Shown here: positions 1 to 5,809 of the stretch, piece by piece
Position numbering within the stretch: position 1 is the stretch's first letter
Layout: each line of letters opens with the position of its first letter
DNA from: UBA7312 sp002715345
Lineage (GTDB): Bacteria > Bacteroidota > Bacteroidia > Flavobacteriales > UBA7312
Length of the DNA stretch: 9,716 nucleotides
Direction of reading: 5' to 3'
Assembly (NCBI GenBank): GCA_964009845.1
Contig: CAXGIQ010000048.1
Coordinates: 1 to 9,716, forward strand
The notes under the pieces: generated by a model
What the model was told of the DNA's origin: nothing
The model's database searches: none
What the model saw: only the letters and a program-made list of their open reading frames with translations
Translations under genes and position numbers: made by a program

Positions 1-716
1 GTAGATAGATTGTCTAGCTCTTGCTGTAACATTTTTTCTGTTGCAGACTGATCATAGAAAACATTTTGCTCTAAGGCATCCAACAACAAAGGAGTTAAAA
101 AATCACTTTCTTGATCTGACAATTTACTAAGAGAATGAATGTGATTAGAAGCCGTTTGTATGGTGTACAAATCGCCTAGTTCTATTTTTTTTGCAATGTT
201 ATCTCGTTTCAGTAAAACTTCTTCATCTTCCGATTTAAGCTCTAATTCATCTGTTAGCTGAACAATGCCTTTTTCATAAACATTTTCTAGTACTTGTAAT
301 CCATAGTTAGCAAGTGTTGCTTTTCTAGAGCTGTTGCTGATTTTTATATCTTTAAAAAGATTGAAAAAGGTAAATTTATTATCCTTTTTCACTTGCTTAT
401 CAGTAGCCCATTTTTCTTCAAAATCATTAATAAACTCCTCCGCTTTCAACTCAAATAAAGTAGGGTCTATTACCAAGGTAGTTTTATGATTTTCTTTGAT
501 TTCAGTACGCTCCTTACTCAAATCTTCATCCGATTTTAAAATTGGAAAATCGTAAGGTGCCATTAAAGTTTCATGCTTCCAAGGAGTTCCTTTTTGAAAC
601 TCGTATTTGAACGATCCTGTTCTAGGGAAAAGCAAAACAATAAGCGCTGTTGTTAATAGAAACAATAAGGCTTTTTGTAAAAAAGAGTGTTGATTACGAA
701 TTTTAGAAAAAATCAT
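1..716 (-). CDS. 7TM-HD (PgpH-like) membrane phosphohydrolase, 5' part only
   Basis: The minus-strand frame opens at the ATG at 714-716 and runs without a stop off the left edge, giving 238 codons. Residues 1-11 are basic and polar, and residues 12-30 form one hydrophobic helix ending in LLFPRTG. A soluble stretch rich in Lys and Glu follows. The motif around residues 38-60 (YEFQKGTPW, then LMAPYDFPILKS) matches my memory of the N-terminus of Bacteroidetes HDIG-domain proteins with a 7TMR-HDED extracellular domain. In that family the missing C-terminal part carries seven membrane helices and a cytoplasmic HD domain; the Listeria member PgpH hydrolyses c-di-AMP. The catalytic HD motif lies outside the window, so activity is inferred from the family. 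The gene is divergent from the thiolase, with about 165 bases between starts. Family call is fairly sure, substrate much less so. Confidence 0.75.
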   Translation of the reverse strand, partial: MIFSKIRNQHSFLQKALLFLLTTALIVLLFPRTGSFKYEFQKGTPWKHETLMAPYDFPILKSDEDLSKERTEIKENHKTTLVIDPTLFELKAEEFINDFEEKWATDKQVKKDNKFTFFNLFKDIKISNSSRKATLANYGLQVLENVYEKGIVQLTDELELKSEDEEVLLKRDNIAKKIELGDLYTIQTASNHIHSLSKLSDQESDFLTPLLLDALEQNVFYDQSATEKMLQQELDNLS

Positions 717-734
717 TAGCTGAATTGTCTTCAA

Positions 735-742
735 CGAAAATA
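735..742 (-). promoter_or_regulatory. Possible -7 box of the HD-hydrolase gene
   Basis: On the minus strand the bases read TATTTTCG, one mismatch from the Bacteroidetes -7 consensus TAnnTTTG. The box lies 18 bases upstream of the ATG at 716, which would give a leader of roughly 10-15 bases. No clear -33 TTTG is seen at the expected distance, so the call rests on the box and its position alone. Confidence 0.35.
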
Positions 743-833
743 CCAAAAAATAGAAATAATGAATAAGTAGCTTATTGAAAGTATTATCCTTCTTTTCAAC
801 AGTATTTATACTCCGCAATTACCTCAATTTTCC

Positions 834-841
834 TAACTTCG
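834..841 (+). promoter_or_regulatory. Possible -7 box of the thiolase gene
   Basis: The bases TAACTTCG, followed by CA, are one mismatch from the Bacteroidetes -7 consensus TAnnTTTG. The box is about 40 bases upstream of the thiolase ATG at 882, leaving an A-rich leader of about 35 bases. The -33 element is not obvious; a TTTA at 806-809 is slightly too far away. The opposing HD-hydrolase promoter has the same TTCG variant. Confidence 0.4.
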
Positions 842-881
842 CAGTCGCAAAAAAGAATTGTAAAATTTAATTCAAAACACA

Positions 882-2060
882 ATGAAGGAAGTAGTTATCG
901 TATCTGCTGTAAGAACACCATTGGGAAGTTTCGGAGGCGCATTATCTTCTTTATCTGCTACTCAGTTGGGTGCAGCAGCTATCAAAGGAGCTGTTGAAAA
1001 AGCCGGCATCAAAGCAGAAGAAGTGAACGAAGTATATATGGGAAATGTATTACAAGCCAACTTAGGACAAGCGCCAGCTCGTCAAGCAGCTATGTTTGCT
1101 GGCTTATCTCAAGATGTTCCTTGTACTACTATCAATAAAGTTTGTTCTTCAGGTATGAAGTCTATCATGTTAGCAGCGCAAAGTGTTATGTGTGGGGATA
1201 ATGAAGTTGTGATTGCTGGAGGTATGGAAAATATGTCTGCTGTTCCTCACTACTTAGGAAATGGTAGAAACGGACAGAAGTTAGGCGATATGAAGCTAAT
1301 TGATGGATTAGTAAAAGATGGCTTAACAGATGTTTATAACAAAGTACACATGGGTAATTGTGCAGAGGTTTGTGCAACTGAAATGAACTTTAGCCGTGAG
1401 CAACAAGATGCTTTTGCTATCGAATCCTACAACAGAAGCGAAGCTGCTTGGGAAGCAGGGAAATTTGCTGATGAAGTAGTTCCTGTAGAAGTTCCTCAAA
1501 GAAGAGGTGATGTTTTAGTAGTTGCTGAAGATGAAGAGTACAAGAATGTAAAAATGGAAAAAATTCCTACTTTACGACCTGTATTCCAAAAGGACGGAAC
1601 AGTTACTGCAGCAAACGCTTCTACCCTAAATGATGGTGCTGCTGCCTTGGTTTTAATGAGTGTTGAAAAAGCTGCTGAGCTAGGATTAACTCCTTTAGCA
1701 AAAGTAAAGAGCTATGCAGATGCTGCTCACGAGCCAAAATGGTTTACTACCGCTCCTGCTAAAGCTGTTCCTGTAGCTTTAGATAAAGCCGGTATCACAA
1801 CTGCTGATGTAGATTTCTTCGAATTAAACGAAGCATTCTCTGTAGTTGGATTAGCAAACATCGAAAAATTAGGCTTAGATGCTAGCAAAGTAAATATAAA
1901 TGGTGGAGCTGTTTCTTTAGGCCATCCACTAGGTTGTTCTGGAGCTCGTATCATTGTAACATTGATCAATGTATTGAAACAAAATAATGGTAAAATTGGT
2001 GCTGCTGGAATCTGTAACGGAGGCGGTGGTGCTTCTGCAATGGTCATCGAACTTATCTAA
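882..2060 (+). CDS. Acetyl-CoA C-acetyltransferase (thiolase II type)
   Basis: A complete thiolase of 392 aa, the usual family length (about 390-395). It catalyses reversible Claisen condensation of two acetyl-CoA to acetoacetyl-CoA, or thiolytic cleavage in the other direction, in the cytoplasm. The N-terminal half carries the acyl-accepting Cys88 in NKVCSSG. The C-terminal half carries the NEAF motif (316-319), His348 in GHPLGCSG and the base Cys378 in CNGGGGA. All catalytic residues are intact. The MKEVVIVSAVRTPLG start is typical, and the ATG is preceded by an A-rich leader with no Shine-Dalgarno. No beta-oxidation, ketone-body or PHB partner gene is adjacent, so the pathway cannot be read from context. 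The gene stands alone between a divergent promoter and its own terminator. It is AtoB-like rather than FadA-like by my reading, but chain-length preference is inferred. Confidence 0.93.
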   Translation: MKEVVIVSAVRTPLGSFGGALSSLSATQLGAAAIKGAVEKAGIKAEEVNEVYMGNVLQANLGQAPARQAAMFAGLSQDVPCTTINKVCSSGMKSIMLAAQSVMCGDNEVVIAGGMENMSAVPHYLGNGRNGQKLGDMKLIDGLVKDGLTDVYNKVHMGNCAEVCATEMNFSREQQDAFAIESYNRSEAAWEAGKFADEVVPVEVPQRRGDVLVVAEDEEYKNVKMEKIPTLRPVFQKDGTVTAANASTLNDGAAALVLMSVEKAAELGLTPLAKVKSYADAAHEPKWFTTAPAKAVPVALDKAGITTADVDFFELNEAFSVVGLANIEKLGLDASKVNINGGAVSLGHPLGCSGARIIVTLINVLKQNNGKIGAAGICNGGGGASAMVIELI

Positions 2061-2081
2061 CATCTATTGTTAATATATATT

Positions 2082-2110
2082 AAAGCCCATCTTTTCGTTG
2101 GGCTTTTTCT
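2082..2110 (+). terminator. Intrinsic terminator of the thiolase gene
   Basis: An 8-bp perfect stem pairs AAAGCCCA (2082-2089) with TGGGCTTT (2099-2106), with a 9-base loop and a T-rich tail (TTTTTCTTT from 2104). It begins 21 bases after the thiolase stop. A TTG at 2098-2100, which would open the next gene's frame early, lies inside this hairpin and is therefore unlikely to be a real start. Confidence 0.8.
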
Positions 2111-2114
2111 TTGT

Positions 2115-2122
2115 TAAATTTG
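2115..2122 (+). promoter_or_regulatory. -7 box of the NlpC/P60 gene, almost touching its ATG
   Basis: TAAATTTG is an exact match to the Bacteroidetes -7 consensus TAnnTTTG and is followed by CA. Only five bases separate it from the ATG at 2128, so the expected transcription start falls at or just before the start codon. A T-run at 2092-2095, in the loop of the preceding terminator, lies 19 bases upstream and could act as a weak -33 element. Confidence 0.5.
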
Positions 2123-2127
2123 CAGTG

Positions 2128-2892
2128 ATGCGATACGGAATAGCAGAATTAGCCATTACACCTATGCGTGCCGAAGCAGCCGATGCTTCCGAAATGATTA
2201 ACCAAGTTTTGTTTGGTGAGCATTTCAAGGTACTAGAAGTGCGTAAAAAGTGGAGTAAAATCCGATTATCGCATGATAAATATGAAGGTTGGATTTGCAA
2301 CAAGCAATGGCAAGAAATTGACAAAAAAAACTACACCGAACTAGATCAGCAAACACCCACCCTTACCACCGATATACTAGATGTAGTAAAAGGTGAACAA
2401 TTGCAACCTATTGTAATTGGAAGCACACTTCCTTATTTTCAAGATGGTTCTTTAAAAATTGGAAAAAACACTTTTCAATTAGAAGGACACACTACAAAAG
2501 GGTTTGCCAAAAAATCTGCATTAGTGAATAACGCTATGATGTACCTTAACGCCCCCTATCTTTGGGGAGGACGCGGTCCTTTAGGAATTGATTGCTCTGG
2601 TTTCACACAAATGGTTTATCGCCTACAAGGATTAGACCTTCCTAGAGATGCTTACCAACAAGCAGAAATGGGAACAACGCTGAGCTTTATTGAAGAAAGC
2701 GAAGCAGGCGATTTAGCCTTTTTCGATAATGCAGAAGGGAAAATTATCCATGTAGGTATTATCCTTGCGGATAACTATATTATACACGCCTCTGGAAAAG
2801 TACGTATTGACCGATTAGACCAACAAGGAATCTTCAATGCTGAAGAACGCACACATACCCACAAATTAAGGTTGATTAAGAGTATTATTTAA
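2128..2892 (+). CDS. C40 family peptidase: SH3b domain plus NlpC/P60
   Basis: This is a 254-aa cysteine peptidase. I choose ATG 2128 (MRYGIAELAITPMRAE) over the TTG at 2098 because family members start this way and the TTG sits in a terminator stem. Residues 1-65 form an SH3b-like domain and about 75-125 probably a second one. Residues 131-254 are the NlpC/P60 domain, with Cys156 in DCSGF, His208 in HVGI and a third polar residue, His220, in IIHASG. The sequence around 145-150 (LWGGRG) is also typical. There is no signal peptide or membrane segment, which fits the cytoplasmic YkfC-like gamma-D-glutamyl-diamino-acid endopeptidases that trim recycled muropeptides; that specificity is inferred. 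The 3' end overlaps the convergent rdgB by 8 bases. Confidence 0.9.
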   Translation: MRYGIAELAITPMRAEAADASEMINQVLFGEHFKVLEVRKKWSKIRLSHDKYEGWICNKQWQEIDKKNYTELDQQTPTLTTDILDVVKGEQLQPIVIGSTLPYFQDGSLKIGKNTFQLEGHTTKGFAKKSALVNNAMMYLNAPYLWGGRGPLGIDCSGFTQMVYRLQGLDLPRDAYQQAEMGTTLSFIEESEAGDLAFFDNAEGKIIHVGIILADNYIIHASGKVRIDRLDQQGIFNAEERTHTHKLRLIKSII

Positions 2893-3466
2893 CCCTCTTT
2901 TCTAAAAACTGAATAAGTTTTTTAACTGCCTGCCCCCTGTGACTAATGGCACCTTTTTCTTCAATGCTCATTTGTGCAAAGCTTTTTTCGTGTCCATCCG
3001 CTAAAAATATTGGATCGTAGCCAAAGCCTTTTTCACCCCATTTTTCTAGTATAATTTGCCCTTCTATCTCACCCGCAAACTGAAACTCTTTTCCATCAAT
3101 CACTAATGAAATAATGGTTCTGAATGAAGCATCTCTATTCATCTCTCCTTTCATCTCTCCCAAAATCTTTTGGATGTTGTCTTCTGCCTTGCATTCCGGC
3201 CCTGCATAACGAGCAGAATACACGCCTGGCCTTCCATCTAAAACATCTATTTCAAGTCCTGTGTCATCTGCAAAACAATTGTGTCCGTAATTATCAAACA
3301 CATAAAAAGCCTTTTGTGCTGCATTGTCTTCCAAAGTATCAGAGGTTTCTGGTAACTCCTCTAAGCAATTGATATCTTTCAAGCTTAAAATCTCAATTAC
3401 TTTAGGCATTAATTGTCTAATCTCTGCTAGTTTGTTCGGATTATTGGTAGCAAATACAATCTTCAT
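2885..3466 (-). CDS. rdgB: Non-canonical purine NTP pyrophosphatase (RdgB/HAM1)
   Basis: A 193-aa member of the Ham1/RdgB family, of typical length. It hydrolyses ITP, dITP and XTP to the monophosphate plus pyrophosphate, clearing deaminated purines from the nucleotide pool. Visible motifs, in order, are TNNPNK (7-12), FADDTGLEID (65-74, with the catalytic Asp67/Asp68), GRPGVYSARYAG (78-89), GFGYDPIF (147-154) and SHRG (175-178). All are intact. The ATG overlaps the rlmH stop by one base (TAATG), so translation is probably coupled to rlmH and the two share the rlmH promoter. The stop lies inside the 3' end of the convergent NlpC/P60 gene. Confidence 0.95.
   Translation of the reverse strand: MKIVFATNNPNKLAEIRQLMPKVIEILSLKDINCLEELPETSDTLEDNAAQKAFYVFDNYGHNCFADDTGLEIDVLDGRPGVYSARYAGPECKAEDNIQKILGEMKGEMNRDASFRTIISLVIDGKEFQFAGEIEGQIILEKWGEKGFGYDPIFLADGHEKSFAQMSIEEKGAISHRGQAVKKLIQFLEKRVK
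2904..2923 (+). terminator. Possible terminator of the NlpC/P60 gene inside the rdgB 3' end
   Basis: AAAAACT (2904-2910) pairs with AGTTTTT (2916-2922) around a 5-base loop, 11 bases after the peptidase stop, and the right arm is itself a T-run. The stem has only one G-C pair and so is weak. The same bases encode part of the RdgB C-terminus, so the hairpin could also be a by-product of coding sequence. Confidence 0.35.
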
Positions 3467-3939
3467 TATTCGTGATGATAAGGTTCGTTTTTTAAAATAG
3501 TAATTGCTCGGTATAATTGCTCCACAAAAAAAGGACGAATCATTTGGTGCGAAAAAGTCATTTTAGAAAGCGCTAATTTCCTTTGTTCTTTAGCATATAA
3601 TTCAGGACTAAATCCATACGGTCCACCAATAATAAAGACCAATCTTTTCACACCGCTATTCATTTGCTGTTGCAAATGTTTAGCAAATTCTACGGAGCGA
3701 TATTCTTTCCCTTTTTCATCGAGCAAAAAAACTTTATCTGTAGGATTAAGCTTTTTCAAAATCAACGCTCCCTCCTTTTCTTTTTGTTGCATTTCTGATA
3801 GATTTTTAGTGTTTTTTAAGTCTGGGATTACTTCAAATTCAAAAGATAAATAATATTTCAAGCGCTTGCTGTATTTTAACAAGGCTTCTTGCACCCATTG
3901 CTCATCTGTTTTACCAATTGCTAAAACTAAAATTTTCAC
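3466..3939 (-). CDS. rlmH: 23S rRNA (pseudouridine1915-N3)-methyltransferase RlmH
   Basis: A SPOUT-class methyltransferase that uses SAM to methylate N3 of pseudouridine 1915 in helix 69 of 23S rRNA. From the GTG at 3937-3939 it is 157 aa, matching the family's 155-159. The frame stays open to a TTG at 3964-3966, but that would add nine residues not found in relatives (they begin MKI...IGKT) and would start within the proposed promoter. Visible motifs are ILVLAIGKT at the N-terminus, FLLDEKGKEYRS, the SAM-binding FIIGGPYGF, and the C-terminal knot segment LSKMTFSHQMIR followed by EQLYRA and PYHHE. Its stop shares a base with the rdgB start. It is divergent from nadC. Confidence 0.94.
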   Translation of the reverse strand: MKILVLAIGKTDEQWVQEALLKYSKRLKYYLSFEFEVIPDLKNTKNLSEMQQKEKEGALILKKLNPTDKVFLLDEKGKEYRSVEFAKHLQQQMNSGVKRLVFIIGGPYGFSPELYAKEQRKLALSKMTFSHQMIRPFFVEQLYRAITILKNEPYHHE

Positions 3940-3953
3940 CGATAAAAGTTTTG

Positions 3954-3961
3954 TATTTTGC
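3954..3961 (+). promoter_or_regulatory. Possible -7 region of nadC
   Basis: The plus strand reads TATTTTGC followed by AA, a -7-like box one base shorter than TAnnTTTG, about 40 bases before the nadC ATG. It overlaps the minus-strand box proposed for rlmH. No convincing -33 is visible, so this is a positional suggestion. Confidence 0.3.
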
Positions 3962-3968
3962 AACAATA
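3961..3968 (-). promoter_or_regulatory. Possible -7 box of the rlmH-rdgB operon
   Basis: The minus strand reads TATTGTTG followed by CAA, one mismatch from TAnnTTTG, 21 bases upstream of the GTG at 3939. A T-run at 3992-3989 on the same strand lies 20 bases upstream, the right spacing for a degenerate -33 element. The box would place the in-frame TTG at 3966 inside the promoter, which supports the GTG start. Confidence 0.4.
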
Positions 3969-4000
3969 TTACTCATTTTGTTGGATAGAAAACATCGATA

Positions 4001-4840
4001 ATGCAAGAAGAATTAAACGAATTTATTGAGCGTGCTTTGAAAGAAGATGTTGGAGATGGTGATCATACTTCATTAGCTTGCATTCCTGATGATGCTATGG
4101 GAAAGGCACATCTTTTGGTAAAGGAAAATGGAATTTTAGCCGGTATGGATTTGGCTCAACTCATCTTTCATAAAGTAGATAAGCACATTGTTATGAAACC
4201 TCTTTTGAAAGATGGAGACACAATTGCTATAGGAGATATTGCCTTTACTGTTGAAGGTCCTTCTAGTTCTTTACTAATCGCTGAAAGACTCGTACTGAAC
4301 TGCATGCAACGCATGAGTGGAATAGCCTCTAAAACGTATGAGATAAACAAGCTTATTGAAGGTACAAAAACACAAGTTTTAGATACACGAAAAACAACTC
4401 CTGGCATTCGATTACTAGAGAAATGGGCAGTTAAAATTGGTGGCGGAACAAACCATCGTTTTGGGCTTTACGATATGATGATAATTAAAGATAATCACAT
4501 TGATTTTGCTGGCGGTATTAAACAAGCAATTGAGAAAGCTGTTAGCCACCAAGAAAGCAAAGGGCTTTCACTAAAGATTGAAGTGGAAGCGAGAGACTTA
4601 AAAGAAGTAGAAGAGATTTTAGCTGTTGGTCATATTCATCGAATTATGCTAGATAACTTCAGCTATGAAGATACACGCACAGCTGTTGAAATGATTAATG
4701 GGAAATATGAAACAGAAGCTTCTGGAGGAATTACAGAACAAACCATCAGAGCGTATGCCGAATGTGGTGTAGATTTTATTTCTGTTGGTGCACTTACCCA
4801 CTCTGTTTCAAGTTTAGATTTAAGTTTAAAAGCAATCTAG
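4001..4840 (+). CDS. nadC: Nicotinate-nucleotide pyrophosphorylase (carboxylating)
   Basis: A 279-aa quinolinate phosphoribosyltransferase, the usual length. It converts quinolinate and PRPP to nicotinate mononucleotide, CO2 and pyrophosphate in de novo NAD synthesis. The N-terminal domain (about 1-105) ends in ERLVLNCMQRMSGIA (95-109). The barrel domain carries DTRKTTPGIR (128-137), EKWAVKIGGGTNHR (140-153), IKDNH (162-166), MLDN (216-219) and SGGI (241-244). The PRPP-binding and catalytic Arg, Lys and His positions of the family are present. The usual partners nadA and nadB are not adjacent. The gene ends in TAG followed at once by an in-frame TGA, and no terminator is evident downstream. 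Confidence 0.95.
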   Translation: MQEELNEFIERALKEDVGDGDHTSLACIPDDAMGKAHLLVKENGILAGMDLAQLIFHKVDKHIVMKPLLKDGDTIAIGDIAFTVEGPSSSLLIAERLVLNCMQRMSGIASKTYEINKLIEGTKTQVLDTRKTTPGIRLLEKWAVKIGGGTNHRFGLYDMMIIKDNHIDFAGGIKQAIEKAVSHQESKGLSLKIEVEARDLKEVEEILAVGHIHRIMLDNFSYEDTRTAVEMINGKYETEASGGITEQTIRAYAECGVDFISVGALTHSVSSLDLSLKAI

Positions 4841-4843
4841 TGA

Positions 4844-5068
4844 GTTACGCATTACTCCTCCAAACTTGCAGAAGCAGATGAACAATGCCATAAGCTAAAC
4901 GAGGCTTTTTATGAAGTTCTGATTAAACAAGAAGAATATTTAGGACACGAGAGTTATTGCAATGAAAAAGGTGTAGGTTGTACTATTTCCCAATTGGAAG
5001 GATTTAGAATCTTTAAAACAAAGGAAAACGGTTCAATTTCTCCAATTGTCCAATTTTTCAAGCCATAA
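4844..5068 (+). pseudogene. Start-less 74-codon open frame, possible gene remnant
   Basis: Directly after the nadC TAG and an in-frame TGA, the same frame stays open for 74 codons to TAA at 5066-5068. It has no ATG or GTG; the only TTG is about 25 codons from its end. The predicted residues look protein-like: an amphipathic, Glu/Lys-rich first half (KLAEADEQCHKLNEAFYEV), then YLGHESYCNEKGVGC, then a beta-like end EGFRIFKT and IVQFFKP. In DNA this AT-rich, such a long frame is unusual by chance. I do not recognise the family. It may be the 3' remnant of a gene that lost its start, or a gene using a non-standard start. Its last 36 bases overlap the small frame on the other strand. Confidence 0.35.
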
Positions 5069-5128
5069 TAACAGAGCAATTAATAAAGCGATTGCTACAA
5101 CTCCCATCATGATTTTTGTAATTAACAT
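5033..5128 (-). CDS. Possible 31-aa single-pass membrane peptide
   Basis: The ATG at 5126-5128 overlaps the stop of the DsrE-like gene by one base (TAATG), and the frame ends at TGA 5033-5035. The 31 residues are a short polar start (MLITK), one strongly hydrophobic helix at about 6-23 (IMMGVVAIALLIALLLWL) and a charged tail (EKLDNWRN). The layout is that of a bona fide small inner-membrane peptide, and the same TAATG junction couples rlmH to rdgB nearby. It would be the last gene of the metal-type operon. Its family is unknown to me, and a frame this short can arise by chance, so existence is uncertain. Confidence 0.4.
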   Translation of the reverse strand: MLITKIMMGVVAIALLIALLLWLEKLDNWRN

Positions 5129-5448
5129 TAAAATGCAACTGTTTTATCACAATCTCTTACAAGCTCGTATAAATCTTTCATATTAGAGAGTAGACACAAT
5201 TCTGTACGGTCTTGTTTACGTAAGTTTAAACAAGTGCCACATGCTAATATTTCACCTCCTGTATCAAGTATTTTTTGGGCTAATTCTATAATGTTAAACT
5301 TTTCCGAATTCAACGATTCATACTCTACCCCACTTGCTAATAGGAAGACTTTAACTTGATTTCCTTCTTTTAAAGAAAAATTAGCCAAACGAAATGCATT
5401 ATGCACTACCTCTGCATCCGTACTGTATATAATAATCCCTAGTTTCAT
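5128..5448 (-). CDS. DsrE/DsrF-like family protein
   Basis: A 106-aa cytoplasmic protein with no signal peptide. The start MKLGIIIYSTDAEVVHNAFRLANFSL and the sequence VKVFLLASGVE (32-42) follow the alternating strand/helix pattern of the DsrE fold, whose members include sulfur-relay proteins such as DsrE and TusD. The segment ILACGTCLNLR has Cys70 and Cys73 in a CxxC arrangement, with further cysteines at 85 and 100, so thiol, persulfide or metal chemistry is plausible. It starts nine bases after the HMA gene stop, so the two are probably cotranscribed. Its direct role is not established. Presence beside a metal-binding secreted protein suggests a role in metal or sulfur handling, which is inference. 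Confidence 0.8.
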   Translation of the reverse strand: MKLGIIIYSTDAEVVHNAFRLANFSLKEGNQVKVFLLASGVEYESLNSEKFNIIELAQKILDTGGEILACGTCLNLRKQDRTELCLLSNMKDLYELVRDCDKTVAF

Positions 5449-5457
5449 AAGCTATGA

Positions 5458-5805
5458 TTATTCTTCTTTTAATGGTAATTGTCTTTCGTATTTACAACAA
5501 TAGTGTAGGTTTTTATATACTTCATCATCTGCTCTATAACCTTCATTATCATAACCTGTCTCAGCAATAATTTTTTGAATTTTTGATAATGTAGTTAGCT
5601 CTGCATCAAATTTAACACTCATCTGTAGCGTTGCTACATTCCAATGTGCTTTTTTCACGCCTTCAATAGATTTTGCAGCTTTTATAATTTTTGTCTGACA
5701 CATTTCGCAATTGCCCCAAACCTTAAACTTTGCTTTATGATATTCTTGTGCCATCACACCAAAACCCAAAAGTATCAGCATTACCAATAATAATATACTT
5801 TTCAT
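5458..5805 (-). CDS. Secreted heavy-metal-associated (HMA) domain protein
   Basis: A 115-aa protein with a signal peptide at residues 1-19 or so (MKSILLLVMLILLGFGVMA, cleavage likely before QEYH). An HMA fold follows at about 23-92. The metal-binding loop is WGNCEMC (Cys33, Cys36), and the later AETGYD is the standard end of the fold. The tail adds HYCCKYER (101-108), two more cysteines outside the classical domain. Such proteins bind Cu(I) or similar soft cations; here it would act in the periplasm. The gene starts four bases after the stop of the TonB-dependent receptor, a tight operon junction, so it may hand metal to or accept it from the receptor. Domain call is firm; metal identity is inferred. 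Confidence 0.85.
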   Translation of the reverse strand: MKSILLLVMLILLGFGVMAQEYHKAKFKVWGNCEMCQTKIIKAAKSIEGVKKAHWNVATLQMSVKFDAELTTLSKIQKIIAETGYDNEGYRADDEVYKNLHYCCKYERQLPLKEE

Positions 5806-5809
5806 TTTT

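Noticed and set aside
1727..2047. 106-codon minus-strand open frame opposite the thiolase
   Set aside because: It lies entirely within the thiolase gene and its composition is the complement of the thiolase's Gly/Ala-rich C-terminus. Thiolase motifs account for the bases.
2098..2127. TTG start giving ten extra residues on the NlpC/P60 protein
   Set aside because: The TTG is in the terminator stem and upstream of the -7 box, and the family's usual start is the ATG at 2128.
4991..5048. 8-bp inverted repeat CAATTGGA / TCCAATTG within the post-nadC region
   Set aside because: The core CAATTG is itself a palindrome, the spacer is 42 bases, the arms do not extend and no T-tract follows. Chance is adequate for AT-rich DNA.
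4841..5127. Search for an RNA gene, attachment site or insertion sequence after nadC
   Set aside because: No tRNA-like cloverleaf, terminal repeats, target duplication or transposase residues were found; only the two open frames described above.
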